Source: Desulfosarcina sp. OttesenSCG-928-A07 (lineage in GTDB: Bacteria > Desulfobacterota > Desulfobacteria > Desulfobacterales > Desulfosarcinaceae). Taken from it: 64,000 bases of DNA. The stretch lies in contig JAJDJS010000005.1 in NCBI GenBank assembly GCA_030267325.1, positions 1 through 64,000 of the forward strand. Direction: 5' to 3'. The notes beneath the pieces are model-generated. The model was not told where the DNA came from, made no database searches, and worked only from the letters and a program-made list of their open reading frames with translations. Positions 9,546 to 18,310 of the stretch are shown piece by piece. Each line of letters begins with the position of its first letter. The first letter of the stretch is position 1. The translations under genes were made by a program, and so were the position numbers.

Positions 9546-10700
9546 ATGTCATTCAAGCTGACCGATGAACAGATGATGATTCAATCCATGGTCCGCGAGT
9601 TTTCCCGTAAAGTGCTGGCGGAAACCGCGGCGGAACGGGACAAAACAAAGGAATTTCCCGCTAAAAATCTCAAAAAAATGGCTGAACTGGGGCTTTTGGG
9701 CATGATGGTGCCCTTTGCCTATGACGGATCGGATTCGGATAGTGTGGGCTATGTGCTCGCCCTTTCCGAAATTGCCTATTCATGCGCTTCCACGGCTGTG
9801 GTGATGTCGGTTCACAACTCCATTGTCTGTGAAAGCATCCTGCATTTCGGCACAGAAGACCAGAAGCAGCATTATCTCAAAGACTTGGCGGCGGGGAAAT
9901 ACATCGGCGCCTTTGCCCTGACCGAACCCGAGGCTGGCTCTGATCCGGTAAGCCAGCAGACCACGGCGGTAAAAGACGGGAATCACTACATCATCAACGG
10001 CACCAAGCGGTTCATTTCCACGGGAAAAAACTGCGGTCTGGTGCTGGTGACTGCAAAAACCGATCCGGATGCCAGGCACAAAGGTATCAGCGTCTTTATC
10101 GTCACCAAGGACAATCCCGGCCTTGTGGTGGGCAACATGGAAGACAAAATGGGCCTTCGGGCGTCGGACACCACGGATCTGCACTTTGAAAACTGCCGGG
10201 TGCCGGCATCGGACATGCTGGGAAATCCGGGCGAGGGCTTTACCATTGTGATGAAAGGTCTGGACAGCGGCCGCATTGGTATTGCCGCCCAGAGTATCGG
10301 CGTGGCCCAGGCCGCCTTTGACGCGGCGGTAAAATATACCCGCGACCGCAGCCAGTTCGGTCAGAAGATTTCAAAATTTCAGGGAATTCGGTGGATGCTG
10401 GCAGACATGGCCACGGAAATTGAGGCGGCCCGGCAGCTCACCCTTTCCGCGGCTGCCATGAAAGACCGCAAAGAACGGTACACCACCCAAGCGTCCATGG
10501 CCAAGCTCTTTGCATCGGAAATGGTCAACCGGGTCACGGGAAAGGCGCTTCAACTCCACGGCGGATACGGGTTTACAACGGATTATCCGGTGGAGCGGTA
10601 TTACCGGGATGCGCGGGTATTTACCATTTATGAAGGCACATCGGAAATCCAGCGCATCGTGATTTCCAACAATATCTTAAAAGACAAACGCAATCCCTGA
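9546..10700 (+). CDS. Acyl-CoA dehydrogenase (short chain, butyryl-CoA-type)
   Basis: A 384-residue flavin enzyme with the full family signature: ALTEPEAGSDPVSQQTTAV, the RGRYT-like FAD/acyl contacts, QLHGGYGFTTDYPVERYYRDARVFTIYEGTSEIQR with the catalytic Glu in YEGTSE. That Glu position is typical of short- and medium-chain dehydrogenases. It desaturates acyl-CoA, here probably butyryl-CoA to crotonyl-CoA, passing electrons to electron-transferring flavoprotein (no etfAB in the window). Its place after IcmF, thiolase and Hbd supports a C4 substrate. The preceding 150 bp has an inverted repeat at 9448-9464 (GGTGAC/GTCACC) and no gene. Confidence 0.93.
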   Translation: MSFKLTDEQMMIQSMVREFSRKVLAETAAERDKTKEFPAKNLKKMAELGLLGMMVPFAYDGSDSDSVGYVLALSEIAYSCASTAVVMSVHNSIVCESILHFGTEDQKQHYLKDLAAGKYIGAFALTEPEAGSDPVSQQTTAVKDGNHYIINGTKRFISTGKNCGLVLVTAKTDPDARHKGISVFIVTKDNPGLVVGNMEDKMGLRASDTTDLHFENCRVPASDMLGNPGEGFTIVMKGLDSGRIGIAAQSIGVAQAAFDAAVKYTRDRSQFGQKISKFQGIRWMLADMATEIEAARQLTLSAAAMKDRKERYTTQASMAKLFASEMVNRVTGKALQLHGGYGFTTDYPVERYYRDARVFTIYEGTSEIQRIVISNNILKDKRNP

Positions 10701-10724
10701 ACGCATTCCAAGGAGACAAACACC

Positions 10725-11225
10725 ATGGTCAGAACGGAAATCTCTCTTTTCCTCAAAAACGAACCCGGCGAACTGGGGCGATTGGCCCGGCTCATGGCAG
10801 ATGCGGGCATCAATATTGACGCCCTGACCATTCAGGACGCATCCGCCTATGTGATGGAGCTGTTCAAAGCCAGGGGAAAATCCCTCAAACGGATTGCCTC
10901 GGCCGCCAGCTACAATTCCATGCGAAAGGATTCTTCCCAGTTTGCCCTGATCCGGCTTCTGGCCGAAGACGGCAAGACCAACGCGGCCATTGATCTATTG
11001 TCCCAGCACAACTACACTTTTGACATCATGCCGGTGATTGCCGTTCAACTGGAAAACCGTCCCGGCGAGCTGGCCCGGCTCTCTTCCCGGTTTGGTGAGG
11101 AAGGCGTCAACATCAACTATGTGTACGGGTCTGTGGCCGGCCCGGATGCCAAATGCCTGTTTGTCTTCTGCCCGGAAGATATTGATCTGGCCTCCAAAAT
11201 TTTTGCGGAAGAAAAAACCGCGTAA
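10725..11225 (+). CDS. Tandem ACT-domain protein
   Basis: The 166-residue product is two ACT domains and little else: residues 3-80 (EISLFLKNEPGELGRLARLM, AGINIDALTIQD) and 95-150 (AVQLENRPGELARLSSRFG, GVNINYVYGS). Each has the NxPGxL ligand-contact motif. Stand-alone tandem ACT proteins in anaerobes often accompany acyl-CoA or aryl-CoA ligase and dehydrogenase genes and bind amino acids; with isobutyrate being the valine breakdown product, a branched amino acid ligand would be sensible, but this is inference. AAGGAG precedes the ATG, and the gene starts 24 bp after the acyl-CoA dehydrogenase, so they are co-transcribed. Confidence 0.88.
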   Translation: MVRTEISLFLKNEPGELGRLARLMADAGINIDALTIQDASAYVMELFKARGKSLKRIASAASYNSMRKDSSQFALIRLLAEDGKTNAAIDLLSQHNYTFDIMPVIAVQLENRPGELARLSSRFGEEGVNINYVYGSVAGPDAKCLFVFCPEDIDLASKIFAEEKTA

Positions 11226-11398
11226 TATACCCGTAAACCAGATCGCGTTCCGGCAAAAAAATGGAATTTCCCAGCAGCATGGAGCCGCTTTTACCCAAAG
11301 CCGCCTCCCTGGGACTAGAATGATCTTGCCGTTGATCTGATCAAACCATAAACTCGCATGACTTCGTATGACAGCAGGTTGCTGAAGGGACCCCCCCA

Positions 11399-12286
11399 AT
11401 GCCCATGTGTCCTCAAAACAATGTTCTTGAAGAACTGCTGGTATTACTGAAATTAGAAAAAATTGAAGAAAACATCTTCCGGGGACAAAGTCAGGACCTG
11501 GGATTTGGCGCGGTGTATGGGGGGCAGGTGTTGGGCCAGGCCCTTTCCGCCGCGATTCAGACTGTGCCGGAAGACCGTCATGCCCACAGTCTGCATGCCT
11601 ATTTTTTGCGGCCGGGGGATGCAAACCAGCCCATTGTGTATATGGTGGACTGTATCCGGGATGGAAAAAGTTTTACCACGCGCCGGGTGGTGGCCATCCA
11701 GAAGGGAAAGGCCGTTTTTTCAATGTCTGCGTCCTTTCAAATCAAAGAGTCCGGTTTTGCTCACCAGGATGCGATGCCACAGGTCAGCGGGCCGGATGGA
11801 ATGGAAACCGAACATGAAATGGCCCTCCGGTTCGCCCATCACCTGCCGCCGGATATCCGGGAAAAAATACTCTGTGACAAGCCCATCGAGTTCCGGCACA
11901 TTGACCCGGTGGATCCGCTTTCACCAGAAATTGCTGCGCCGGAACGTTCGGTCTGGTTCCGGGCCATCTGTCCCATGCCGGATAATCCGCTGATTCATCA
12001 GTATCTTCTCGCCTATGCATCAGACTCCGGCGTGGTGGGCACTGCCTTGCGCCCCCATGGCCGGACCTTTTGGCAGCCGGGCGTTCAGGTGGCCAGCCTG
12101 GACCATGCCATGTGGTTTTATGGGGATTTCCGGATGGATGACTGGATGCTCTACACCATGAGAAGTCCCGTGGCATCCAGTGCCAGAGGACTTTCCATGG
12201 GACAGATTTTTACAAAGGATGGAAAACTGGTGGCAGCCGTGGCCCAGGAGGGGCTGATGCGATGCCGTCCGGAACACAAAGGGTGA
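11399..12286 (+). CDS. tesB: Acyl-CoA thioesterase II
   Basis: The 295-residue product is a double-hotdog thioesterase of the TesB family. Motifs include IFRGQSQDLGFGAVYGGQVLGQA near residue 35, HSLHAYFLRPGD (about 60), ESFTTRRVVAIQ-like core, and the C-terminal SLDHAMWFYGDFRMDDWMLY with the catalytic Asp. It hydrolyses medium/long acyl-CoA to free acid and CoA. The ATG at 11399 and one two codons later are both near AAGGGA. It ends the catabolic block and lies 173 bp after the ACT gene, so it may have its own promoter. Overflow control of acyl-CoA pools is the usual role. Confidence 0.92.
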   Translation: MPMCPQNNVLEELLVLLKLEKIEENIFRGQSQDLGFGAVYGGQVLGQALSAAIQTVPEDRHAHSLHAYFLRPGDANQPIVYMVDCIRDGKSFTTRRVVAIQKGKAVFSMSASFQIKESGFAHQDAMPQVSGPDGMETEHEMALRFAHHLPPDIREKILCDKPIEFRHIDPVDPLSPEIAAPERSVWFRAICPMPDNPLIHQYLLAYASDSGVVGTALRPHGRTFWQPGVQVASLDHAMWFYGDFRMDDWMLYTMRSPVASSARGLSMGQIFTKDGKLVAAVAQEGLMRCRPEHKG

Positions 12287-12335
12287 TAAAACCCTGTAAA
12301 AACACTTGCCCGCACCCATCACACCTGTCAAATCG

Positions 12336-13169
12336 CTACTTTTTATCGGATGCAGGCTGCGGCATGGCTGGGGTGACAAGCGACGGATCAATCGGAGTTG
12401 CAAACCAATGCATGCCCCAGTGCAGGTGAGGTCCGGTTACGCGTCCGGTAGCGCCCACATCGCCGATGATGTCGCCCTTTGAAACCTGCTGCCCTTCTGT
12501 GACCCGCAGTTTGGAAAGATGCATATAAACCGTGGAAATACCGTGACCGTGGTCAAGAATCAGTGTGCCGCCGGAGTAAAACATATCGTTATGGGCCAGC
12601 CGGATGATGCCGCCGGCCGGTGCCTTGACCGGTGTTCCGGTGGGCGCGGCAATATCCACACCAAAATGGGGGCGTTTGGGAACCCCATTAAGAATTCGTT
12701 GACTGCCCCAGACACCGCTGATTCGGCCTGTGACGGGCCAGATAAAGGGTTCGGCAAAGTCGGTGAGCGGGCTGTCGTATTTACGGGCTGCGACTGCCTG
12801 TGCCGCATCTTTTTGGATACGGGCCAGGTCTGCTTTGGATGTGGGGGTGACCTGGTTTTGAGGTAGTCCGTCAATGCGCTGGACAGGGTACTGCCGGCGT
12901 TCGATGGACAGGGTCTTGTTCTGGGTTGTGCCGTCCGGATGGCGCAGGGAAAGGGTTCCGGTGGGGGCTGCATCCCTTGCAAAACCGATGACAAAGGTTC
13001 CGTCCGGCGCCACTTGCAGGGCTTTTCCCTGAAAGGTGACACGGGTTCCGGGCTCTGTTTTCCCCACAGCCATGCCACCCTGGGTAAGGTGGCCCGAAAA
13101 CGTCAATGCCCCTGCCGAAACCGGCAGGCACAGCAGGATCAGCCATAAAAAGACAAATACGCGTTTCAT
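12336..13169 (-). CDS. Secreted M23 (LytM) peptidase
   Basis: The 277-residue product starts with a signal peptide (about residues 1-22, ending in VSAGA) and ends in an M23 zinc peptidase domain. The zinc ligands are visible in RPHFGVDIAAPTGTPV (HxxxD) and TGPHLHWGMHW (HxH). The middle region (about 25-130) is a beta-rich domain of the kind often found ahead of LytM in periplasmic murein hydrolases. It would cut peptide cross-bridges of peptidoglycan in the periplasm. All ligands being present, it is probably an active enzyme and not an EnvC/NlpD-like activator. It is convergent with tesB (50-bp gap) and alone on its strand. Confidence 0.9.
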   Translation of the reverse strand: MKRVFVFLWLILLCLPVSAGALTFSGHLTQGGMAVGKTEPGTRVTFQGKALQVAPDGTFVIGFARDAAPTGTLSLRHPDGTTQNKTLSIERRQYPVQRIDGLPQNQVTPTSKADLARIQKDAAQAVAARKYDSPLTDFAEPFIWPVTGRISGVWGSQRILNGVPKRPHFGVDIAAPTGTPVKAPAGGIIRLAHNDMFYSGGTLILDHGHGISTVYMHLSKLRVTEGQQVSKGDIIGDVGATGRVTGPHLHWGMHWFATPIDPSLVTPAMPQPASDKK

Positions 13170-13233
13170 ATCAACCCCTCCATGGTTATCTGATGTTCGC
13201 GGATGCAGGCGGTCTCATCCGGCCGTGATACCG

Positions 13234-13273
13234 AAAAGGCCGAACCCCTTGTATATTCAGGAATTCGGCCTTT
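13234..13273 (-). terminator. Rho-independent terminator after tRNA-Phe
   Basis: On the minus strand AAAGGCCGAA (13264-13273) pairs with TTCGGCCTTT (13234-13244) across a loop of about 20 bases, with T residues after the second arm. It lies 25 bp beyond the 3' end of tRNA-Phe and before the M23 peptidase start. Confidence 0.7.
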
Positions 13274-13297
13274 AACGGATTTACGTGATTAACACTT

Positions 13298-13373
13298 TGG
13301 TGCCGAGGGACGGAATCGAACCGCCGACACGGGGATTTTCAGTCCCCTGCTCTACCGACTGAGCTACCTCGGC
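13298..13373 (-). tRNA. tRNA-Phe (GAA)
   Basis: A 76-nt cloverleaf folds on the minus strand. The acceptor stem is GCCGAGG/CCTCGGC with discriminator A and an encoded CCA; the D arm is GCTC/GAGC; the anticodon arm is GGGGA-CTGAAAA-TCCCC, giving anticodon GAA; the T arm is GGCGG-TTCGATT-CCGTC. All positions expected for bacterial tRNA-Phe are present. Confidence 0.97.
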
Positions 13374-13383
13374 ACACATTCCT

Positions 13384-13425
13384 GAAACGTTCGAATATCT
13401 CAGCCATTAATGAGATGGGCGTTTC
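13384..13425 (-). other. Stem-loop in the 5' leader of pre-tRNA-Phe
   Basis: GAAACG (13384-13389) and CGTTTC (13420-13425) enclose a second pair ATCTC/GAGAT. The hairpin lies between the tRNA promoter and the mature 5' end, so it would be removed by RNase P. Confidence 0.4.
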
Positions 13426-13436
13426 AAGAAGAGCCG

Positions 13437-13466
13437 TATATATACTGCATCAAAGAATCAAGTCAA
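13437..13466 (-). promoter_or_regulatory. Promoter of tRNA-Phe
   Basis: Reading the minus strand, TTGACT (13466-13461) is followed after 16 or 18 bp by TATATA (within 13444-13437). The mature tRNA begins about 65 bp downstream. Confidence 0.6.
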
Positions 13467-13768
13467 GATGTTTTTCCTGTCGGCGAAAATATCCAGAAAC
13501 AGGGCCGGGCTTTCATGAAAAATAAAAGGGGTAATCTCTGATGAGAACAGGTGCGCCGGAAAAGCGGGCGTATATGTAATTCCGTCCAACAGTGCATGTC
13601 TGTCTTTTTTGGCCATAAAAAACCTTGCGATGAAAATTGGTTTTTGGTAAATATGCACGTTTTTAACCCACACGTCCGTGGACCGGGTCCAGGTGCTTTT
13701 CCATGGGGGAAGGTCGGATTCCGGGGCGAAGCGGGCGAAGGAACAACCAACACACCAAGGAGTGATGA
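13467..13768 (+). promoter_or_regulatory. rpsB promoter and long 5' leader
   Basis: No gene is supported between tRNA-Phe and rpsB. A promoter-like pair TTGCGA (13625-13630) and TAAATA (13648-13653) with 17-bp spacing would start a leader of about 110 nt ending in AAGGAG before the rpsB ATG. Ribosomal protein S2 is known to repress its own operon through the mRNA leader in enterobacteria; the leader length here allows something similar, but I cannot show the fold. A minus-strand frame from 13463 to 14719 is a shadow of rpsB. Confidence 0.45.
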
Positions 13769-14650
13769 ATGGCTTACGTTACCATGAAGGAACTGCTGGA
13801 AGCCGGCGTTCATTTTGGACACCAGACCAAACGCTGGAATCCCAAGATGAAGCCTTATATTTTTGGCGCCAGAAACGGGATTTACATTATTGATCTTCAG
13901 AAAACCGTGCGAATGTTCCGCGATGCTTATGATTTTGTAGCAAATACCGTTGGCAGCGGAAAATCCATTTTGTTTGTGGGGACCAAAAAACAGGCCCGGG
14001 ATGCCATCTACGAAGAAGCCAACCGTGCGGAGATGTTTTACGTACACAACCGGTGGCTGGGCGGCATGCTGACCAACTTCCAGACCATCAAAAAAAGCAT
14101 TGACCGGCTCAACTACCTCAATACCATTGAAAATGACGGCTCCATCAATCTTTTCCCTAAAAAGGAACGCCTCAAACTGGGAAAGGAACGGGAAAAACTG
14201 GACGCCACGCTGGGGGGCATCCGCAATATGTCCAGACTTCCTGGTGCGATTTTTATTATTGATCCCAAAAATGAATCCATTGCCGTCCGGGAAGGCCGGC
14301 GTCTTGGCATTCCCATTGTGGCGGTGATCGATACCAATTGCGATCCGGATGAAATCGACTATGCCATTCCCGGCAATGATGATGCGATTCGGGCCATTCG
14401 TCTGGTGGCGTCCAAAATGGCTGATGCCTGTATTGAAGGCCAGAACCGTTACAAGGAGCGTCAGCAGGCCCGCACAGACAAAGAAGAAGAGATGGCCGTG
14501 GATATGACCGGTGTTTCCGCTGACCTCAAACCTGGTGAACGCAAGGTGATTTCTGACGGCACCGATGGTCCGGTAGTGGAAATTATCCGAAAGGGAAGTG
14601 TCTCTGAAAACAGCGAGTCCATGGATGCAGACGACCATCCGGACGCATAA
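13769..14650 (+). CDS. rpsB: 30S ribosomal protein S2
   Basis: The 293-residue product has the S2 N-terminus ([20 protein letters not shown]), [17 protein letters not shown], the coiled-coil hairpin (about 100-150) and the C-terminal core [31 protein letters not shown]. It is about 50 residues longer than E. coli S2, the extra being a charged C-terminal tail (about 245-293), common in Deltaproteobacteria-type S2. AAGGAG lies 5 bp before the ATG. It begins the conserved run rpsB-tsf-pyrH-frr-uppS-cdsA-dxr-rseP. Confidence 0.98.
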   Translation: MAYVTMKELLEAGVHFGHQTKRWNPKMKPYIFGARNGIYIIDLQKTVRMFRDAYDFVANTVGSGKSILFVGTKKQARDAIYEEANRAEMFYVHNRWLGGMLTNFQTIKKSIDRLNYLNTIENDGSINLFPKKERLKLGKEREKLDATLGGIRNMSRLPGAIFIIDPKNESIAVREGRRLGIPIVAVIDTNCDPDEIDYAIPGNDDAIRAIRLVASKMADACIEGQNRYKERQQARTDKEEEMAVDMTGVSADLKPGERKVISDGTDGPVVEIIRKGSVSENSESMDADDHPDA

Positions 14651-14747
14651 CCTGTCGGAAAAGTGCCTAAAAAGTAAACACCAAGGATCTGAACACGGCT
14701 TCTGACAAGAAGCCGTCATGTGTTACATGGAGGGGAGAAGGATTCAG

Positions 14748-15344
14748 ATGGCAGATATCAGTGCAGCAGACGTAAAGGCGCTCCGGGAAAAATCCGGAGC
14801 CGGTATGATGGATTGCAAGGCCGCTCTTCAGGAGTGTGGTGGCGATCTTGAAAAAGCAATGGATTTTCTTAGAAAAAAAGGAATCGCCACAGCAGCGAAA
14901 CGGGCAGATCGGACCGCTTCCGAAGGCACCATACAATCGTATATTCATATGGGCGGGAAAATCGGCGTATTGGTGGAAGTGAGTTGTGAGACCGATTTTG
15001 TGGCCAAAAACGAGGATTTCTGTGAATTTGCCAGAAATATCGCCATGCATATTGCCGCCACCAATCCCGTGGCCATTACCCCCGAAGAAGTTCCCCAGGA
15101 CGTGATTGACCGGGAGCGGGCGATCTATCAGGCCCAGGTGATTGAAATGGGAAAACCCGCCAATGTGGCTGAAAAAATTGCCGAAGGCAAGATGGCCAAA
15201 TTTTTTAAAGATAACTGCCTGATGGAGCAGCAGTACGTCAAGGAGCCGGACAAGACCATTTTTGATTATCTTAACGAGGTCATTGCGCGGACCGGTGAAA
15301 AAATCGCCATCAAACGCTTTGCCCGCTTTCAGATTGGGGGCTGA
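14748..15344 (+). CDS. tsf: Elongation factor Ts
   Basis: This is the short, about 198-residue form of EF-Ts, the nucleotide exchange factor for EF-Tu. It shows the N-terminal UBA-like domain ([19 protein letters not shown]), the nucleotide-exchange motif [12 protein letters not shown] and a compact C-terminal core ending in the CxxxF-like FARFQIGG. Many Deltaproteobacteria-type bacteria have this form, lacking the second core subdomain of E. coli EF-Ts. I start at 14748 (MADISAAD), preceded by GGGGAGAAGGATTCAG; an in-frame ATG at 14718 adds only ten residues that overlap the ribosome site. Confidence 0.97.
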   Translation: MADISAADVKALREKSGAGMMDCKAALQECGGDLEKAMDFLRKKGIATAAKRADRTASEGTIQSYIHMGGKIGVLVEVSCETDFVAKNEDFCEFARNIAMHIAATNPVAITPEEVPQDVIDRERAIYQAQVIEMGKPANVAEKIAEGKMAKFFKDNCLMEQQYVKEPDKTIFDYLNEVIARTGEKIAIKRFARFQIGG

Positions 15345-15352
15345 ACAGGACG

Positions 15353-16063
15353 ATGGCTGCATACAAGCGCGTTCTGCTGAAACTGAGTGGAGAAGCCCTG
15401 ATGGGCGATCAGGGCTTTGGCATTTGTCCCACCATGATGGCCTATGTGGCTGAAGAGATTCGTTCAGTGGTGGAGATGAAGGTGCAGCTGGCCATTGTGG
15501 TGGGCGGCGGAAACATTTTTCGGGGAGTGGCGGCTTCTTCATTCGGGATGGAACGAACTTCGGCAGATCACATGGGCATGCTGGCCACGGTGCTCAACAG
15601 CCTGGCCCTTCAGGATGCACTTGAAAAAACAGGTATCCAGACCCGGGTGCAGACCGCCATTTCCATGCATGAAGTGGCTGAGCCCTATATTCTGCGCCGG
15701 GCTCTTCGCCACCTTGACAAAGGCCGGGTGGTGATTTTTGCGGCTGGTTCCGGAAACCCGTATTTTACAACAGATACAGCTGCGGTACTGCGGGCCAAGG
15801 AGATTCACGCCGAGATCCTGCTCAAGGCCACCAAGGTTAACGGACTTTATGACAGTGACCCCGAACGCAACGCTGATGCGCGTTTCATCAGAACCATCCA
15901 TTATATGGAAGTGCTTGAACGACAGCTGAAAGTCATGGATATGACCGCCATTTCCCTGGCCATGGACAATCATCTCCCGCTGGTGGTATTCAACCTCAAA
16001 GAAAAGGGAAATATCCGGAAGGTGGTCAGTGGAGAAACGGTAGGAACCCTTATTGACGGTTAA
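15353..16063 (+). CDS. pyrH: UMP kinase
   Basis: The 236-residue product is a bacterial UMP kinase of the amino-acid kinase fold: [19 protein letters not shown] at the N-terminus binds [13 protein letters not shown] binds phosphate, [21 protein letters not shown] and DGLYDSDP-like NGLYDSDP follow, and [19 protein letters not shown] closes the domain. It phosphorylates UMP to UDP and forms hexamers regulated by GTP and UTP. Only 8 bp separate it from tsf, so translation is probably coupled. Confidence 0.97.
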   Translation: MAAYKRVLLKLSGEALMGDQGFGICPTMMAYVAEEIRSVVEMKVQLAIVVGGGNIFRGVAASSFGMERTSADHMGMLATVLNSLALQDALEKTGIQTRVQTAISMHEVAEPYILRRALRHLDKGRVVIFAAGSGNPYFTTDTAAVLRAKEIHAEILLKATKVNGLYDSDPERNADARFIRTIHYMEVLERQLKVMDMTAISLAMDNHLPLVVFNLKEKGNIRKVVSGETVGTLIDG

Positions 16064-16089
16064 CTCCTCTTCCAGGGAGGTATGCGACG

Positions 16090-16647
16090 ATGATCGATGA
16101 AACCCTTCAGGAAACCACGACGCGAATGGATAAAACCATTGATGCGCTGGAGAACGATCTCAAACGGGTGAGAACCGGAAGAGCATCGGTTTCACTTCTG
16201 GACGGCATCCGGGTTGACTACTACGGAACACAGACGCCGCTCAACCAGATGGCATCGCTTTCTGTTCCGGAAAGCCGGCTCATCATGATTCAGCCGTGGG
16301 ATGTTTCGGCCATTAAGGATATTGAAAAGGCCATTTTAAAATCCGATCTGGGCCTGACGCCCTCCAGCGACGGCAAAATTATCCGAATTTCGATTCCGCC
16401 CCTGACCGAAGAGCGGCGCAAAGAACTGGTCAAGGTGGTGAGCAAAATTTGTGAAGAGCACAAGGTGGCGGCCCGGAATATCCGGCGGGATGCCAATGAA
16501 TTGATCAAGGGTTTTAAAAAAGACGGTGATATTGCCGAGGACGATGCCTTCAAGGCCCAGGACCAGGTGCAGAAGGTCACTGATGCCTGTATCACCAAAA
16601 TCGACGCCGTCTACAAAGCCAAAGAGAAAGAAATCCTTGAATTCTGA
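16090..16647 (+). CDS. frr: Ribosome recycling factor
   Basis: At 185 residues this is a standard RRF. Recognisable blocks are [20 protein letters not shown], the loop [19 protein letters not shown], the domain II stretch [29 protein letters not shown] and the long C-terminal helix. Together with EF-G it splits post-termination ribosomes. AGGGAGG lies upstream of the ATG. The last codons overlap the probable TTG start of uppS. Confidence 0.97.
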   Translation: MIDETLQETTTRMDKTIDALENDLKRVRTGRASVSLLDGIRVDYYGTQTPLNQMASLSVPESRLIMIQPWDVSAIKDIEKAILKSDLGLTPSSDGKIIRISIPPLTEERRKELVKVVSKICEEHKVAARNIRRDANELIKGFKKDGDIAEDDAFKAQDQVQKVTDACITKIDAVYKAKEKEILEF

Positions 16648-17410
16648 CGCATCCATTGATGCGGAGGCAGCTTTTGTCCTGGAAAAACCGGGATTGAACC
16701 CGGCCCTGTTACCCCGCCATGTGGCCATCATCATGGATGGTAACGGCAGGTGGGCCAAAAAACGGCTGCTAAACCGTATCAGCGGCCATGAAAAAGGCGC
16801 GGATGCGGTCCGGACCATTGTGCGCACTGCCCGTCGGCTGGGGATTTCTGCCCTGACCCTCTACGCTTTTTCAACGGAAAACTGGCAGCGTCCCAAAGCC
16901 GAAGTATCGGGGCTTATGATACTGTTGCGCCGGTTTCTGGAAAGCGAACGCAAAACCCTGATTGAAAACGATATCCGGCTCAATGCCATCGGCCAGATTC
17001 ACAGACTGCCGGAATCGGTTCGGAATATCCTTGTTCCCGTGATGCATGAGACCGCTTCCTGCAAAGCCATGGTGCTGACCCTGGCCCTCAGTTACGGTGC
17101 CCGCGCGGAAATTGTTCAGATGGCCAAAATGATCGCCTCAGCAGCCAAAGCCGGTGCTCTTGATCCAGATGCGGTGGATGAAAAGACCATTTCCGATCAT
17201 CTGTATACCCGGGATTTGCCGGATCCGGATCTGTTGATCCGCACCAGCGGCGAGATGCGCCTCAGCAATTTTTTGCTTTGGCAGATGGCCTACACGGAAA
17301 TGGTCTTTACGCCGACCCTCTGGCCTGATTTTGATGAAGCGGAATTCATCACTATCCTGAAAACATACCAGCATCGTGAGCGTCGGTTCGGCGCGGTTGA
17401 CCCATCCTGA
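16637..17410 (+). CDS. uppS: Isoprenyl (undecaprenyl diphosphate) synthase
   Basis: A cis-prenyltransferase with [16 protein letters not shown] (catalytic Asp and diphosphate-binding Arg), [19 protein letters not shown], and the C-terminal [20 protein letters not shown] block. It makes the C55 lipid carrier for peptidoglycan and LPS. No ATG fits: the frame is open far upstream into frr, and the first plausible start is TTG at 16637, preceded by AAAGAGAAAGAAA and overlapping the end of frr by 11 bp, giving 257 residues, the family norm. A TTG further in (16692 region) is the alternative. Confidence 0.93.
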   Translation: MNSDASIDAEAAFVLEKPGLNPALLPRHVAIIMDGNGRWAKKRLLNRISGHEKGADAVRTIVRTARRLGISALTLYAFSTENWQRPKAEVSGLMILLRRFLESERKTLIENDIRLNAIGQIHRLPESVRNILVPVMHETASCKAMVLTLALSYGARAEIVQMAKMIASAAKAGALDPDAVDEKTISDHLYTRDLPDPDLLIRTSGEMRLSNFLLWQMAYTEMVFTPTLWPDFDEAEFITILKTYQHRERRFGAVDPS

Positions 17411-17472
17411 ACCCTGTTCCGGTTTATCTTCAAAAAACAGCCGGAATAAAACTCCCATACCACTGAAATGCC

Positions 17473-18279
17473 ATGCACCTGAAACGATGGATTACCGGAA
17501 TCATCGCAGTTCCCTTGGTTTATCTCCTGGTCGACACCGGCGGATGGGCTTTTTTGCTGCTGATTGTCGCTGTCTCCCTCTTAACCTTCTGGGAATACGG
17601 CCGGATGACCCTTGCCAATCCGCCATCACCGCTGAAATCCTTTATTTTTGGGGTGGGGATGGTGTTTTCGGCAGTGATGGGGGTTTCGGTGAACTGCTGG
17701 GGCATGGCAGGCATTCCGTTGGTGCTGGCGGTGAACCTGGTCGTGTCGGCCGGTGTTTCTCTTCCCCTTTTCAAAACCGACACAAAGGCGCCTTTTATCG
17801 TTACCCGCCAGATGGCCGGGCTGGTCTACATTCCCATGCTGCTTTCGTTTCTGGTGCTCTTGCGGGCAGATGTAAACGGCGCCCTGTGGGTGTTTCTGCT
17901 GCTCTGCACCGTAGCGGCCGGTGATATCGGTGCTTTTTATACAGGAACCTATCTGGGACGGCACAAGCTCTGTCCCTGGGTCAGCCCCAAAAAAACCATT
18001 GAGGGCAGTCTGGGAGGACTTTTGTCCAATGTGGTCCTGGTGCTGGCCTTCAAAGCCCTTTTTTTCCCGCTGCTGCCACTACTGCCGGGCATTGTCTTTG
18101 CCCTGCTGATCGGTGTTTCCGGCCAGATCGGCGACCTTTTCGCATCTGAATTCAAACGGTCCGTGGGCATCAAGGATTCCGGTCGGCTGCTTCCCGGCCA
18201 TGGAGGTTTTCTGGATCGACTGGATGCCCTGCTTCTGGCCTCACCCATTGCGTATCTGCTCAAAATCAGTATATTCTGA
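17473..18279 (+). CDS. cdsA: Phosphatidate cytidylyltransferase
   Basis: The 268-residue product is a multi-pass membrane protein (about seven or eight hydrophobic segments) ending in the CdsA signature: SVGIKDSGRLLPGHGGFLDRLDAL is the conserved C-terminal motif with the metal-binding Asp residues. It makes CDP-diacylglycerol from phosphatidate and CTP, the branch point of phospholipid synthesis. The gene follows uppS by 62 bp in the usual order uppS-cdsA-dxr-rseP. Confidence 0.96.
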   Translation: MHLKRWITGIIAVPLVYLLVDTGGWAFLLLIVAVSLLTFWEYGRMTLANPPSPLKSFIFGVGMVFSAVMGVSVNCWGMAGIPLVLAVNLVVSAGVSLPLFKTDTKAPFIVTRQMAGLVYIPMLLSFLVLLRADVNGALWVFLLLCTVAAGDIGAFYTGTYLGRHKLCPWVSPKKTIEGSLGGLLSNVVLVLAFKALFFPLLPLLPGIVFALLIGVSGQIGDLFASEFKRSVGIKDSGRLLPGHGGFLDRLDALLLASPIAYLLKISIF

Positions 18280-18310
18280 CATCCGTACCAGCCCATTGGG
18301 GGACAGCCCC

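Noticed and set aside
13463-14719. Long minus-strand frame (418 codons) over rpsB and its leader
   Set aside because: It is antisense to the unmistakable S2 protein, and its composition is rich in His/Phe/Gly as expected of a shadow frame.
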